Of a stretch of 64,000 nt of DNA, positions 8,301 to 17,401 are shown one piece after another. How positions within the stretch are numbered: position 1 is the first letter of the stretch; each line of letters begins with the position of its first letter. The DNA is from Stieleria varia (GTDB lineage Bacteria > Planctomycetota > Planctomycetia > Pirellulales > Pirellulaceae): contig NZ_CP151726.1 in assembly GCF_038443385.1 (NCBI RefSeq), positions 1 to 64,000 on the forward strand. Reading direction: 5' to 3'. The position numbers and the translations under genes are program-made. The notes beneath the pieces are model-generated. The model worked only from the letters and a program-made list of their open reading frames with translations. It was not told the DNA's origin and did not search any database.

Positions 8301-10299
8301 CCTCGGCGTTGACCAATCCGAATCCGGTGTCAAAGTCGAACCCGGGGGAAAGCATGTCGATCGCGGTGATCTGCAGCGCGGTGTTGATCTGGGCCGGAGT
8401 GAGCGAACCAGGTCCGCCGGCGGCCTCCAACATCAGAGCCGCGACAGCAGCAATGTGTGGGGCAGCGGCAGAGGTACCAGGAAAGTTGGGAAAACTGTCG
8501 TTGTCAGGATCATTGCCGGCAACGAAGAACGAAGTATTGGTGTTGTCCGGGCCGGTCACGATCGGCTGTTGTCGGACTTCAGGAGTTGCTAGGCGGTTGC
8601 CCGCAGTGTCAAACAAAATCGGTAGTCCACCGGCGGACGTCGTGGGTTGTGGCGAGGGTGGATTGGTTCCAAACGCTGGTGTGTCACGGTAGTCGGCAGC
8701 GGCGATACCTGCTCCGCCGATCGCTTGATGGTGTCCGTAGAGCGTGCTGCTCTGCGTATCAAATTCGCCGATGTCAAATCCAGAGCCAAACGCTAGGTAT
8801 TTGACCACACCAGGTGTGGGACCGCCTGCGGGAAGATATCGCGCAAGTAAAATGTTAAAGAACCGAGCTTGACTGCTCATGTTCGAGATTTCAACGATTT
8901 CAATCGCGTCTTGGCCAGTGTTTTGCAAGTCACTCTTGGCGACCATCAACTGGGTCTGGAAATCGTAGACAAAGATGTCCATGTCGTTGGCCGCACCGGC
9001 TCCACCGGCCGAAGCAAACGGTTGGTCCCACTGAAAAATCAGCGTTGCGGATCCGCCTGGGGCGAGGGCGACAAGCTGAAACCCGTCAGTATTGGCCGAG
9101 GGGTCAAAATCGTGAGCTACAAAATCGCCATTTGGATCGGGGGTGATCACACCGGATGATGAAATATGAGCGCGAGTCCCATCGGTTCGGAACACACTTT
9201 CGTAGGAGTCACGCCCTTGGTTGCCTGCTGATGAAAAGAAGGGCACTCCCTGGGCGACCACTTGGGCGGCAGCCTGCGCGATGATCCCGTCTTGAAAGAA
9301 GGGTTGCGCGAAATTGGACACGTCGTCGACGATCACATCAGCCCCAGCCGCAGCAAGGTCCAAGATGCCCTGGGCAAAGTTCGCCGGTCCTGCAAACCCG
9401 GTGTGAAAAGCCAGCTCGGCAGCCGGCGCGATGTCATGGATCAGCTCCAACATCGCGCGGCCTTCGTCACTATGGTTGGCGTTAACGCCATTGGGTTCAT
9501 CTTCTAAGACTTGTACCGGTGTGGTGAATCCGTTTGGGTTGCCAGGACCCGGCAAGTTCCCGCTGGCGATCCCGCCTGCGGCACCACCACCGCCCGAGTT
9601 CTTGTCAAAGCTGTCCGAGATCACGCCGATCTTGAGCCCCGATCCGTCCACGTTGAAGGTCGCCCGCGCGATGTCGGATCTCATTGCCGCGTCGGCTTGG
9701 TTGCTAACCGTCCCCACATTGGAGATTGACGGATAGATCGGGCGGATGAAACGTACCGACTCTAGTGCAGAAAGGTCATCCAGTTTGATCGGATCGATCG
9801 ATCCGCTGAGGATCTTTCCAAAGAACCCGTTCTCGATGAATCCGGTCCCCAGCAGATCCATTCGCAACGAATCCAGATCGGTGTCGGCGATGATTTCGAT
9901 CAACACATCGCCGTTTTGATTGACCAGCAGTCCTGACTGCTGCACTGTGCTGGAAAGGGTCTCGACGCGACTGGTCACATTGGGACCGAACGACCTGCCG
10001 GCAACTTGGTAAACGTCGAAAAGGTCTTGCCCGATGACACGAGCAACCGGATCGTGTTTGGTCGGGATGAAGTCCGGTGCCGCGTTCGATTCAGCCAACG
10101 GCGCCGAGTCGATCGCAAAATCGGCGGCCGCCAAGTCAGCCAGGCTAAGTGTCGTGGATTGCAGAATCTCCGATGAGAAGCTCAGTTCCGCTGCCAACAA
10201 CAGCCGCGATTCCAGCATTTCCATGCGAAGCCGCGGGCCGGGTGACCGGCGAAGGGAGTTTTTGCGGGCGTGAGAACGGAGAATGGCTGGGCGTCGCAT
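5332..10299 (-). CDS. Exported subtilase with 18 ELFxSDGT repeats and dockerin
   Basis: A 1655-residue secreted S8 peptidase. The N-terminus is basic and contains MEMLESRLLLA (residues 26-36), the planctomycete-type export motif. Catalytic residues read as Asp229 in GVISDSF, His276 in NHSDEG, oxyanion Asn360 in SSAGNQG and Ser610 in GTSAAAPH. From about 690 to 1560 run 18 copies of a 47-50 residue repeat built on RELFxSDGTxxGT, a beta-propeller-like ELWxxDGT type. A dockerin-like pair of EF-loops (GDANGDGVVTASDAL and DTNADGRVSADDAL) lies near the C-terminus. Substrate unknown; surface attachment or complex formation through the dockerin is inferred. Confidence 0.9.
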   Translation of the reverse strand: MRRPAILRSHARKNSLRRSPGPRLRMEMLESRLLLAAELSFSSEILQSTTLSLADLAAADFAIDSAPLAESNAAPDFIPTKHDPVARVIGQDLFDVYQVAGRSFGPNVTSRVETLSSTVQQSGLLVNQNGDVLIEIIADTDLDSLRMDLLGTGFIENGFFGKILSGSIDPIKLDDLSALESVRFIRPIYPSISNVGTVSNQADAAMRSDIARATFNVDGSGLKIGVISDSFDKNSGGGGAAGGIASGNLPGPGNPNGFTTPVQVLEDEPNGVNANHSDEGRAMLELIHDIAPAAELAFHTGFAGPANFAQGILDLAAAGADVIVDDVSNFAQPFFQDGIIAQAAAQVVAQGVPFFSSAGNQGRDSYESVFRTDGTRAHISSSGVITPDPNGDFVAHDFDPSANTDGFQLVALAPGGSATLIFQWDQPFASAGGAGAANDMDIFVYDFQTQLMVAKSDLQNTGQDAIEIVEISNMSSQARFFNILLARYLPAGGPTPGVVKYLAFGSGFDIGEFDTQSSTLYGHHQAIGGAGIAAADYRDTPAFGTNPPSPQPTTSAGGLPILFDTAGNRLATPEVRQQPIVTGPDNTNTSFFVAGNDPDNDSFPNFPGTSAAAPHIAAVAALMLEAAGGPGSLTPAQINTALQITAIDMLSPGFDFDTGFGLVNAEAAIAAVDNGGGGGNPGGGFNGNGNSSGKFYFTAETPDGQRELFASDGSGNNTALLANLSGATASNPADLTLLGDQIIFTALTSNGDRELFVSEGTPSSTKLLKDLSGNAPSKPAELTKVGNQIFFSAEMDNGQRELFVTDGTSVGTRLVENLAGTVASDPKWLTAFKGELYFSANIGANQRELHVSNGTLAGTKPLVNLSGNLNANPQELIAVGDTLFFTARINSTERELFKSDGTASGTKMIENLGSSRSADPVGLTRLGSRVFFTASLANGERELFKSNGTAAGTEIVTNLGGGVSSRPDELTVVDGKLYFAANSSSTQRELFVTTGTALSTQLVKDLNGGASADPVELTEVDGMLAFVASSGDQRELFRSDGTFTGTELVKNIAGSVSSQPQQLTSVRGKLVFVATTGDGQREVFTSDLSSAGTEMLTNLSGDVSSKPRDFIAVPNSFPLVDSYFFTAVTADNQRELFASDGTVAGTKPLTNIGGSISAQPEYLTLVGDRLFFSAMTSANQRELFMSDGTPAGTQLVRDLGGSVSSNPTELTRVGSKLFFAANRSDGQRELFVSDGTFAGTHVVENLAGSVSSQPTDLVEMGGLLYFAAQIGANQRELFVSDGTVAGTKPIVNLSGDVNADPRDLTVVGDTLFFSAVTASGERELHKSDGTPSGTVLVENLSGSVSADPQNLTRYGSQVFFTAMLPSGERELFKSNGFAASTGLVRDLGGSASASPSELIVVDGKLFFAANSSANQRELFVTTGPSSSTVMVANLNNNNSANPVELTEFNGELVFVASAGVQRELFKTDGTESGTVLVKNLNGSDSGEPENLTTLGNQLLFSALDASGDRELYTSDLTNPGTGLFKDMSGSRSSRPLNFTLAPNGISFSNGSTNATNAAPIATPISGDANGDGVVTASDALAVINRLALDQLIGDAEEEMGLLDTNADGRVSADDALFVVNEIRRQRTTPPSGSATSVDSELELQLAADQLALEVL

Positions 10300-10818
10300 G
10301 GTGATGTGGCCTCAAAAACAGCACCGAGCTAATGGCTCAAATGCGGTTGGCAGTGGGACGTTTTCTGAAAGAGGGCAAGTGCTCAGATCGATAGCAAATG
10401 ACCCCCCGCCTGGGAATGAATAAGCAAAATATTCCGCATAACCGGTACCTTCAAGGATGAAATCAACCAAAGCGGGGCTTTGGCGCAGGTTTCACAACTT
10501 CAGGGCCAGGCTTCAGTGTCAGGGGATACCAGAGGGGAACGAAGCAGAACGAGTGGGCTTCCCCAAAAAATCCGTTGGCCTTGCGAAAAATCGCTCCACA
10601 AGCCACACTCTGACCCTTCCAAAAATCGATGTGTGACCGCCGAAACGGGATTGGCCCGTTTCGGAGCCCTGCCGAGTCTTTGATCAGCCAGTGAACTGGC
10701 GAATCCATCGGCACGATCTTGGATCACACCCGGCGTCGCTGATTCTGACCTTTGTCATCTCCAGCGTCAGCCCAAACCCCCTACTGCTGCATCAGCGGCG
10801 AAAGAAAACGGATACGAA
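10300..10818. other. Intergenic region upstream of rpsD
   Basis: No convincing gene. A perfect 9-bp stem hairpin (CGAAACGGG / CCCGTTTCG) lies at 10641-10663, about 155 bp ahead of rpsD, and could belong to its leader. S4 is often autoregulated through such leaders, but no specific S4 target fold was established. Confidence 0.4.
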
Positions 10819-11427
10819 ATGGCACGTTATACCGGTCCCAAAGCACGCGTGAATCGTCGTCTCGGAACGCTCATTTATGAAACCGCCGGTGCTGTTCGAG
10901 CACTCGATCGCCGCAACACGCCGCCCGGCATGCACGTCCGCGGACGTCGCCCCAGCAACTACGGTTTGGCATTGATGGAGAAGCAAAAGATCAAGCACTA
11001 TTACGGCTTGGGCGAACGCCAACTGCGTCGTTATTTCGATGCGGTCGGTCGCAAAGCGGGCAATACCGGCGAGTTGTTGCTGTTGATGTGTGAGCGTCGT
11101 CTGGACAACGTGGTCCGCCGAGCCGGCTTCACCAAGACACGTCCACAAGCCCGTCAGGGAATCACCCACGGACACTTCTGTGTCAACGGCGTTAAAGTCA
11201 CCAAGCCGAGTTTTCTGTTGCGTCCCGGTGACATCGTCGAAGTCCGCGGTCGTGAAAACCTCAAGAATCTTTACCGAGGCGTGATCGCCAACGCATCGCC
11301 CGATCCCCTGGACTGGGTGGCATTTGACAGCGAAGGCCTCAAGCTGACCGTTCTCGGCCTGCCCGGACCGACGGACATCAGCCTGCCCGTGGACGCCAAT
11401 AGCGTCGTCGAATTCCTGTCTCGCTAG
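10819..11427 (+). CDS. rpsD: 30S ribosomal protein S4
   Basis: Primary 16S rRNA-binding protein that nucleates assembly of the small subunit. The 202-residue length is normal. Visible marks are MARYTGPKARVNRRLG at the start, RPSNYGLALMEKQKIKHYYGLGERQLRRYF, and the S4 RNA-binding domain RLDNVVRRAGFTKTRPQARQGITHGHF. It stands alone here rather than in the alpha operon with S13, S11 and rpoA, an arrangement seen in other bacteria outside Proteobacteria. Confidence 0.97.
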   Translation: MARYTGPKARVNRRLGTLIYETAGAVRALDRRNTPPGMHVRGRRPSNYGLALMEKQKIKHYYGLGERQLRRYFDAVGRKAGNTGELLLLMCERRLDNVVRRAGFTKTRPQARQGITHGHFCVNGVKVTKPSFLLRPGDIVEVRGRENLKNLYRGVIANASPDPLDWVAFDSEGLKLTVLGLPGPTDISLPVDANSVVEFLSR

Positions 11428-11661
11428 TCGCCGGCTTGCCAATCCCTGGCGACCATCTCGGGTCGCCCCGGTTTTGGCACGGCTTGCCAATTTGAACTTC
11501 GTCGTTCGCAAGACGGATGGTGCGATGACGATGGTGGCACGCATAATGGCGTGGGCGGTTTTGATCGTACAGGCGGGGGCGGTTGGAAAGTAACATTCCA
11601 GATCCCATCACATAGATTTGACCCACACAGATTCGACCCACACAACGCGAAGTTTTCTCTC

Positions 11662-13089
11662 ATGCATTGTCCCGTCGTAGTTCTTGGTGGCGGACCCGGT
11701 GGATACGCCGCCGCATTCCTGGCCGCCGACGAAGGTTTGGATGTCACGATCGTCGAGGCCGAACCGCGACTGGGCGGTACCTGCTTGCTCAGAGGATGCA
11801 TCCCCAGCAAAGCCCTGTTGCACGTTGCCAAGGTGATCCACGAAGTCGATGACCTACGCGAGAATTGGGGCGTCACCTACGACGGAGCCCCGAAAATCGA
11901 TGTCGACAAAGTACGAGCACGCAAGGACCAAGTGATCAGTAACCTGACCGGCGGCCTGGCCAACTTGGCCAAGCGACGAAAGGTGAAAGTCATCCAGGCC
12001 CGCGGCAGCTTTGTCGATTCCACCACTTTGGCATTGGAGGGTGATCACGAATCCATCCCAGAAAGCCGCCGAATCACGTTCGATCACTGTGTGCTGGCAA
12101 CCGGCAGCGTGCCCGCCATGCCGCCCGTGTTTGACATCGGCAGCGACCGCGTGATGGACAGCACCGGCGCACTGAAACTCGTCGACATCCCCGAAACACT
12201 GCTGGTCATCGGCGGTGGATACATCGGTCTGGAAATGGGCAGCGTCTACGCACAGCTCGGCTCTAAGGTTACCGTCGTCGAGTTAGCCGAAAGCCTGCTG
12301 CCGGGTGCCGACCCCGATCTCGTCAAACCGCTGGCCAAACGCATCGACAAGTTGTGCGAGGGCCGAGTGCGGTTGAACACCAAAGTCGGCTCGGTGGCCG
12401 AGGTCGGTGACAAGGTCGAAGTCACCTTCGAGGGACCCGCGCACTTCGGGCACGAACAATTCGACCGCGTCCTGGTCAGCATCGGACGTCGCCCGGTCAC
12501 TCGCGGACTGGGTTTGGAAAACACCAAGGTCGTCGTCAACGCCCGCGGTTTTGTCGAGTGTGATGCCTCGCAACGCACAGCCGATCCTCACATCCTGGCC
12601 ATCGGAGATGTCGCCGGCGACCCCATGCTGGCACACAAGGCCACCCACGAAGGACGCGTGGCGGCGGAAGTCATCGCGGGCAAACCAGTCACCTTTGACA
12701 AAGTTGCCATCCCCGCTGTGGTTTTCACCGATCCTGAAATCGCTTGGGCGGGTCTGACAGAGTTGGAAGCCAAGCAGCAAGGTCGCGCCGTCGATGTGGA
12801 GGTCTATCCGTGGGCCGCCAGCGGTCGCGCCCAAGCCCTCGGGATCACTGACGGGCTGACCAAATGGCTCGTCGATCCGGAAACCAATCGCGTGCTCGGT
12901 TGCGGCATCGTCGGCAGCGGTGCCGGTGAGCTGATCGCCGAAGCCGTGTTGGCGATCGAGATGGGATGCGAGGTACACGACATCACCGAAAGCGTTCACC
13001 CGCACCCCACGCTCAGCGAAACGCTGATGAACGCCGGCGAAGTCCACTTCGGCACCGCCACCGAAATTTACAAACCCAAACGCCACTGA
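11662..13089 (+). CDS. lpdA: Dihydrolipoyl dehydrogenase
   Basis: FAD enzyme (E3) that reoxidises dihydrolipoamide of 2-oxoacid dehydrogenase complexes using NAD+. FAD site GGGPGG is at residues 9-14; the redox disulfide is Cys41/Cys46 in GGTCLLRGCIPSK; the NAD fold has GGGYIGLEMG; the acid-base His is in HPHPTLSET near the C-terminus. The ATG at 11662 gives MHCPVVVLGGGPGG, the usual E3 N-terminus; a longer in-frame extension to 11551 has no family likeness. Length 475 is normal. No other complex subunits lie beside it. Confidence 0.93.
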   Translation: MHCPVVVLGGGPGGYAAAFLAADEGLDVTIVEAEPRLGGTCLLRGCIPSKALLHVAKVIHEVDDLRENWGVTYDGAPKIDVDKVRARKDQVISNLTGGLANLAKRRKVKVIQARGSFVDSTTLALEGDHESIPESRRITFDHCVLATGSVPAMPPVFDIGSDRVMDSTGALKLVDIPETLLVIGGGYIGLEMGSVYAQLGSKVTVVELAESLLPGADPDLVKPLAKRIDKLCEGRVRLNTKVGSVAEVGDKVEVTFEGPAHFGHEQFDRVLVSIGRRPVTRGLGLENTKVVVNARGFVECDASQRTADPHILAIGDVAGDPMLAHKATHEGRVAAEVIAGKPVTFDKVAIPAVVFTDPEIAWAGLTELEAKQQGRAVDVEVYPWAASGRAQALGITDGLTKWLVDPETNRVLGCGIVGSGAGELIAEAVLAIEMGCEVHDITESVHPHPTLSETLMNAGEVHFGTATEIYKPKRH

Positions 13090-13166
13090 AACGTGACATC
13101 AAAGGGGTCAGGCCTCTTTTCGCCGTCCCGTTTCCATTGCCTGTTATCATTGCCCAGCCATCGATC

Positions 13167-14582
13167 ATGACCAAACGCGTCTACATCAAAACCGTCGGCT
13201 GCCAGATGAACGTTCTGGACAGCGAAATGGTCGTGGCGGATTTGAAACGCCATGGCTACACCATCGTCGATTCGCCCAAGGATGCGGACTGTGTTTTCTA
13301 CAACACTTGCAGCGTCCGAGAGCACGCCGAAGAAAAGGTGTACAGCGCTCTGGGCAAGATCCGCGAAGCCAAGGATCGCAATCCCGACAAGCTGATCGGC
13401 GTGATGGGATGCATGGCGCAAAAAGATCAAGAGATCATCTTCAAACGTGCACCCTACGTCGACATGGTGATCGGACCGGGCCAGTTGCACACCATTCCCG
13501 ATTTGATTGAAAAGGTTCGCAGCGGCCAAGGTCGCCAAATGGCGGTCTCGCTCGGTCGAACCGACGGCAAACAGGCCATCGTTGCACGTAGCCACGAAAC
13601 CTTCGATCCGCTTCGTGATCCCACGATGCGGCCGACACCTTTCCAAGCGTACCTGCGGATTCAGATCGGTTGCGACAAGTTCTGCACCTATTGCGTCGTC
13701 CCCAACACACGTGGACCCGAACAGGGACGTCCGCCAGAGCAGATTCTCTCCGAAGCACGCATCCTTGCCGACCAGGGCTGCCGTGAAATCACGCTGTTGG
13801 GTCAAACGGTCAACAGCTACAAATACAAGGACGGCGATCACACGACCGACATGACGTCCCTGCTCGAGCAACTGCACGAGGTCGACGGAATCGATCGGAT
13901 CAAGTTCGTGACAAATTATCCCAAGGACATGACCGAGCGATTGCTGATCGCCGTTCACGAGCTGCCAAAGGTCTCGCCGTACTTGCACGTGCCCGCACAA
14001 AGCGGTAGCGACGATGTCCTGAAGCGGATGAAGCGCGGCTACACGATTGCAGACTACATGGAGATGTTCGAAAGGATCGAGCGGTTGGTCCCCGAAGCCA
14101 CCGTCAGCAGCGATTTCATCGTGGGCTTCTGTGGTGAAACCGAGGAAGATTTTGAAAAGTCCGTCGCCCTGATCGAGCGTTGTCGATTCAAGAACAGCTT
14201 CATTTTCCAATACAGCGTCCGACCGGGAACCAAAGCATCGGAGCGTTTGGTTGACGATATTCCTCGCGAAGTCAAAGCGGATCGCAATCATCGTTTGCTG
14301 GAAGTTCAAAACCGCGTCGCCCAAGAAGAAAACGACAAGCTGATCGGTCAAACCGTCGAGATCTTGGTCGAAGGTCCGAGCAAGAAAGGGCAAGACGCCG
14401 ATCCCGACAGCGCGACCGTGCAGATGATCGGACGCACGCACTGTGACCGCATCGTCGTGTTTGATGGAAACCGTCGCCAAGCGGGACAGTTCCTCAAGAT
14501 CCATGTCGACGACGCCAGCAGCCACACTCTGGTCGGCCGCGTTCAAACCGTCGATGTCGTGACAATCGGTATGCCGGGCTGA
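13167..14582 (+). CDS. miaB: tRNA-2-methylthio-N6-dimethylallyladenosine synthase
   Basis: Radical-SAM methylthiotransferase modifying A37 of tRNAs reading UNN codons. The N-terminal UPF0004 domain begins MTKRVYIKTVGCQMNVLDSE and supplies three Cys (KTVGCQMN, YNTCSVREHAEEK, VMGCMAQK). The radical SAM cluster is CDKFCTYC (CxxxCxxC) followed by VVPNTRGPEQ. A C-terminal TRAM region runs from about NDKLIGQTVEILVEG. The ATG at 13167 starts the conserved domain; an in-frame extension overlapping lpdA is unlikely. The gene is 78 bp after lpdA. Confidence 0.94.
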   Translation: MTKRVYIKTVGCQMNVLDSEMVVADLKRHGYTIVDSPKDADCVFYNTCSVREHAEEKVYSALGKIREAKDRNPDKLIGVMGCMAQKDQEIIFKRAPYVDMVIGPGQLHTIPDLIEKVRSGQGRQMAVSLGRTDGKQAIVARSHETFDPLRDPTMRPTPFQAYLRIQIGCDKFCTYCVVPNTRGPEQGRPPEQILSEARILADQGCREITLLGQTVNSYKYKDGDHTTDMTSLLEQLHEVDGIDRIKFVTNYPKDMTERLLIAVHELPKVSPYLHVPAQSGSDDVLKRMKRGYTIADYMEMFERIERLVPEATVSSDFIVGFCGETEEDFEKSVALIERCRFKNSFIFQYSVRPGTKASERLVDDIPREVKADRNHRLLEVQNRVAQEENDKLIGQTVEILVEGPSKKGQDADPDSATVQMIGRTHCDRIVVFDGNRRQAGQFLKIHVDDASSHTLVGRVQTVDVVTIGMPG

Positions 14583-14808
14583 CGCTTTCGGACACCGCTT
14601 TAGGCGTTGTCGGTTTTTAACTGAAATACGAATGAAAGTGTGAGCCGTGGGCCGTTAGGCACCGGGCCATTAGCCATCAGCCACTGGGTTGTCCGTTTTG
14701 CCCGCCCGCTTACGCGTCGCGGCTCAATCAATTCAAACGGACCGGTCCACGGCCGAGTCATCCCTTTCGAATCACCGCACGACCGCGATACCGAGCTACC
14801 AAACCGCC

Positions 14809-16062
14809 ATGACCACCACGTCACCCGACACCAAGATCATCACCCGTCAGTTTCAAAACGGGATGACCGTTTTGATCCAGCCCATGCCTTGGCTGCGAAC
14901 CGCGGCGTTCTCCGTTTCAGTCGGCGGCGGTTCGCAATGCGAGACGCCACAGCAAGCCGGCTTGGCTTCGCTCGTCTGCGAGATGGTGCAACGCGGTGCC
15001 GGGCATTACTCCAGTCGTGATCTGGTCGCGGTCCAAGACAACTTGGGGCTCGATCGCAGCGGTGGTGTCTCCACCGGCACGACCTCCTTCGGTGCCGCAA
15101 TGCCAGCAGAATCGCTTCTTGATGCGATCGCCTTGTACGCCGACATCCTGCGCCGTCCCCACTTGCCCGCCGATCAACTGCCCGACGCGCAGATGATGAT
15201 GATCCAAGAATTGCGGGCGATGGAGGATGAACCGACCCAGCGAGTCATGCGGCGACTCCGAGAGCTGCACTACGGCTGGCAACTGGGACACAGCAACCAA
15301 GGAACGATCGAGACCCTGCAGTCCTTTGGTCCCGACGACGTGCGTCAGTACTATCAACAACAGTACCACGCCGGCGGCTCCATCCTCTCCGTTGCCGGCA
15401 ACGTCAATCCCAACGACGTGCTGGACAAAATCGAAGAAGTCTTTGGCGACTGGAAAACGCTGGAGGTTCAGCGCGATCCACCGGCTGCCGGCCAAGCCGT
15501 CTACGAACACATGCCGGCCGAAACAAGTCAAACACACATCGGTTTCGCGTTTCCCAATATCCAGTACGGTCACAAGGATTACTTCCGCATGCGTGCGGGA
15601 ATCGGAATCCTCAGCGACGGCATGAGCAGCCGGCTATTCGATCGCGTCCGCGAGAAACGTGGTTTGTGCTACACGGTGTCCGCGAGCTGCCATTCGCTGC
15701 GCAACGTCGGTGGTGTCTTCGGTTATGCCGGCACCACGCCGGCGAGAGCCCAGGAAACTCTGGATGTGACGCTCGGCGAGATCGCCAATTTCACCAAGGA
15801 TTTGGAACAAAGCGAGTTGGATCGCTGGAAAGTCCGCATCGAGAGCGGCTTGATCATGGAACAGGAGTCGAGCTCCTCTCGTGCTTCATCCCTGGCCAAT
15901 GATTTCTATCAGATGGGTGCGCCGATGGAGACGGCTGAGCTGGAAGCGATCATCGAATCATTGACTCTCAGCGACGTCAAGAGTTACTGGCAAGATCACC
16001 CGCCCGCCGATTATCGCATCGTCACATCCGGCCCCGAACCCCTCAACGTCCCCACGAACTGA
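14809..16062 (+). CDS. M16-family protein lacking the zinc motif
   Basis: 417 residues with the M16 (pitrilysin/processing-peptidase) fold: the opening FQNGMTVLIQPMPWLRTAAFSVSVGGGS and the GLCYTVSASCHSLRNVGGVFGYAG segment are typical. Where active members have HxxEH, this one reads GLASLVCEMVQRGAG, so the zinc ligands are missing and it is probably a non-catalytic partner. The next gene encodes an M16 protein with an intact motif, as in heterodimeric bacterial M16 pairs. The start at 14809 (MTTTSPDTK) is chosen over an upstream in-frame ATG at 14689 because homology-like sequence begins just after it. Confidence 0.85.
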   Translation: MTTTSPDTKIITRQFQNGMTVLIQPMPWLRTAAFSVSVGGGSQCETPQQAGLASLVCEMVQRGAGHYSSRDLVAVQDNLGLDRSGGVSTGTTSFGAAMPAESLLDAIALYADILRRPHLPADQLPDAQMMMIQELRAMEDEPTQRVMRRLRELHYGWQLGHSNQGTIETLQSFGPDDVRQYYQQQYHAGGSILSVAGNVNPNDVLDKIEEVFGDWKTLEVQRDPPAAGQAVYEHMPAETSQTHIGFAFPNIQYGHKDYFRMRAGIGILSDGMSSRLFDRVREKRGLCYTVSASCHSLRNVGGVFGYAGTTPARAQETLDVTLGEIANFTKDLEQSELDRWKVRIESGLIMEQESSSSRASSLANDFYQMGAPMETAELEAIIESLTLSDVKSYWQDHPPADYRIVTSGPEPLNVPTN

Positions 16063-16150
16063 CTGGTTATTGTCGCTCGACTTTCCCAGTCGACAACGCA
16101 CGCGACGAATGACCCCAACATTTTCCACAACCTAACAGACAGAATATCCG

Positions 16151-17401
16151 ATGCCCGATTTTCGACACGCGACATTGCCCAACGGATTGGAAATCGTTGC
16201 CGAAACCGATCCTCGCAGCTACTCCGCAGCGTTCGGCTACTTCGTTCGCGCCGGTTCACGAAACGAGTTGGATTGCCAGTCGGGCTTGAGCCATTTCCTG
16301 GAACACATGATGTTCAAGGGAACGGATCGCCGCAGCGCCGAAGACGTCAATCGCGAACTCGACGAGCTCGGTGGGCAAAGCAACGCCTACACGACCGAAG
16401 AACAAACGGTTTACTACGCGACGGTGTTGCCGAAGTTTCAGGATCGCATCATCGATCTGCTCTCGGACATGATGACGCCCAAGCTCGATGCGTCCGAATT
16501 CGAGACCGAGCGTCAAGTGATCTTGGAGGAAATTGCAAAGTACGAAGACCAACCGCCCTTTGGCGCATTCGAACGGGCCATGGAGGTTCACTTCGGGCCC
16601 CGAGGTTTGGGTCGTCGCGTGTTGGGCACCAACGAATCCATCGCGGCCATGTCGGCGGCACGGATGAGAGATTATTTCAATGCCCGATATCGTCCCGAAA
16701 ACATCGTGCTGGCGGCATCAGGCAATGTCGACTTTGACGGTCTGGTCGCAACGCTGGAACAAAAGACGGCCTCCTGGGGCGATCGACCCGCCGGTGAGGA
16801 CCTCGGTAGCGACGATACCAAATCGCTACCCGAAGGAATTTCGATGGATACCGTTTTGCCCATCAGCGACGCCGCACAAGGCTACTTGGTCCGCATCGCA
16901 CCGGGACCCGCCTCCAATGACCCAGACCGATACGCCAGCCGATTGCTGGCCGCAATCTTGGGCGACGAAGGTGGCAGTCGGCTGTTTTGGGATTTGATCG
17001 ATACGGGGCGTGCCGAAGTCGCAACGGTTTGGCCGCAGGAGTTCAGTGACACCGGCGCATGGTTCACCTACCTCGTCTGTGCACCAGAAGACGTCCAGAG
17101 CAACCGTCGCATCATCGACGAAACCATCGCCTTTTTGATCGACAAAGGAGTCGGCCAGGACGAACTCAAACAAGTGATGAACAAGGCGTCCGCGGCGATG
17201 ATCATGCAGAGCGAACGCCCAAGCAATCGGCTGTTCGGTTTGGGCAGCCGCTGGCTGACCCATCGCGAGCACATCGGGTTCGACGAATCACTTGAGCGAC
17301 TGCGAGCCGTCGACGCCGAAGCCATCGTCCGCGCCGCGAAGACCTATCTTGCACAAACGCCCACCGACATCCAAGCCGTCGCGCCACTGGCAACGAGCTG
17401 A
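16151..17401 (+). CDS. M16-family zinc peptidase, catalytic partner
   Basis: 416 residues. The inverted zinc motif is intact: SHFLEHMMFKGT gives HxxEH, and the third ligand Glu lies in VILEEIAKYED about 75 residues on. LFWDLIDTGRAEVATVW matches the C-terminal substrate-binding half. It follows the inactive homologue by 88 bp, so the two probably form a heterodimer that degrades or processes peptides. No signal peptide is seen. Confidence 0.9.
   Translation: MPDFRHATLPNGLEIVAETDPRSYSAAFGYFVRAGSRNELDCQSGLSHFLEHMMFKGTDRRSAEDVNRELDELGGQSNAYTTEEQTVYYATVLPKFQDRIIDLLSDMMTPKLDASEFETERQVILEEIAKYEDQPPFGAFERAMEVHFGPRGLGRRVLGTNESIAAMSAARMRDYFNARYRPENIVLAASGNVDFDGLVATLEQKTASWGDRPAGEDLGSDDTKSLPEGISMDTVLPISDAAQGYLVRIAPGPASNDPDRYASRLLAAILGDEGGSRLFWDLIDTGRAEVATVWPQEFSDTGAWFTYLVCAPEDVQSNRRIIDETIAFLIDKGVGQDELKQVMNKASAAMIMQSERPSNRLFGLGSRWLTHREHIGFDESLERLRAVDAEAIVRAAKTYLAQTPTDIQAVAPLATS

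Noticed and set aside
5917-8592. Several plus-strand ORFs of 130-240 codons
   Set aside because: Repetitive shadows of the ELFxSDGT repeats of the subtilase on the other strand.
13068-14546. 492-residue minus-strand ORF
   Set aside because: Exactly antisense to miaB, whose radical-SAM motifs are clear; a codon-bias shadow.
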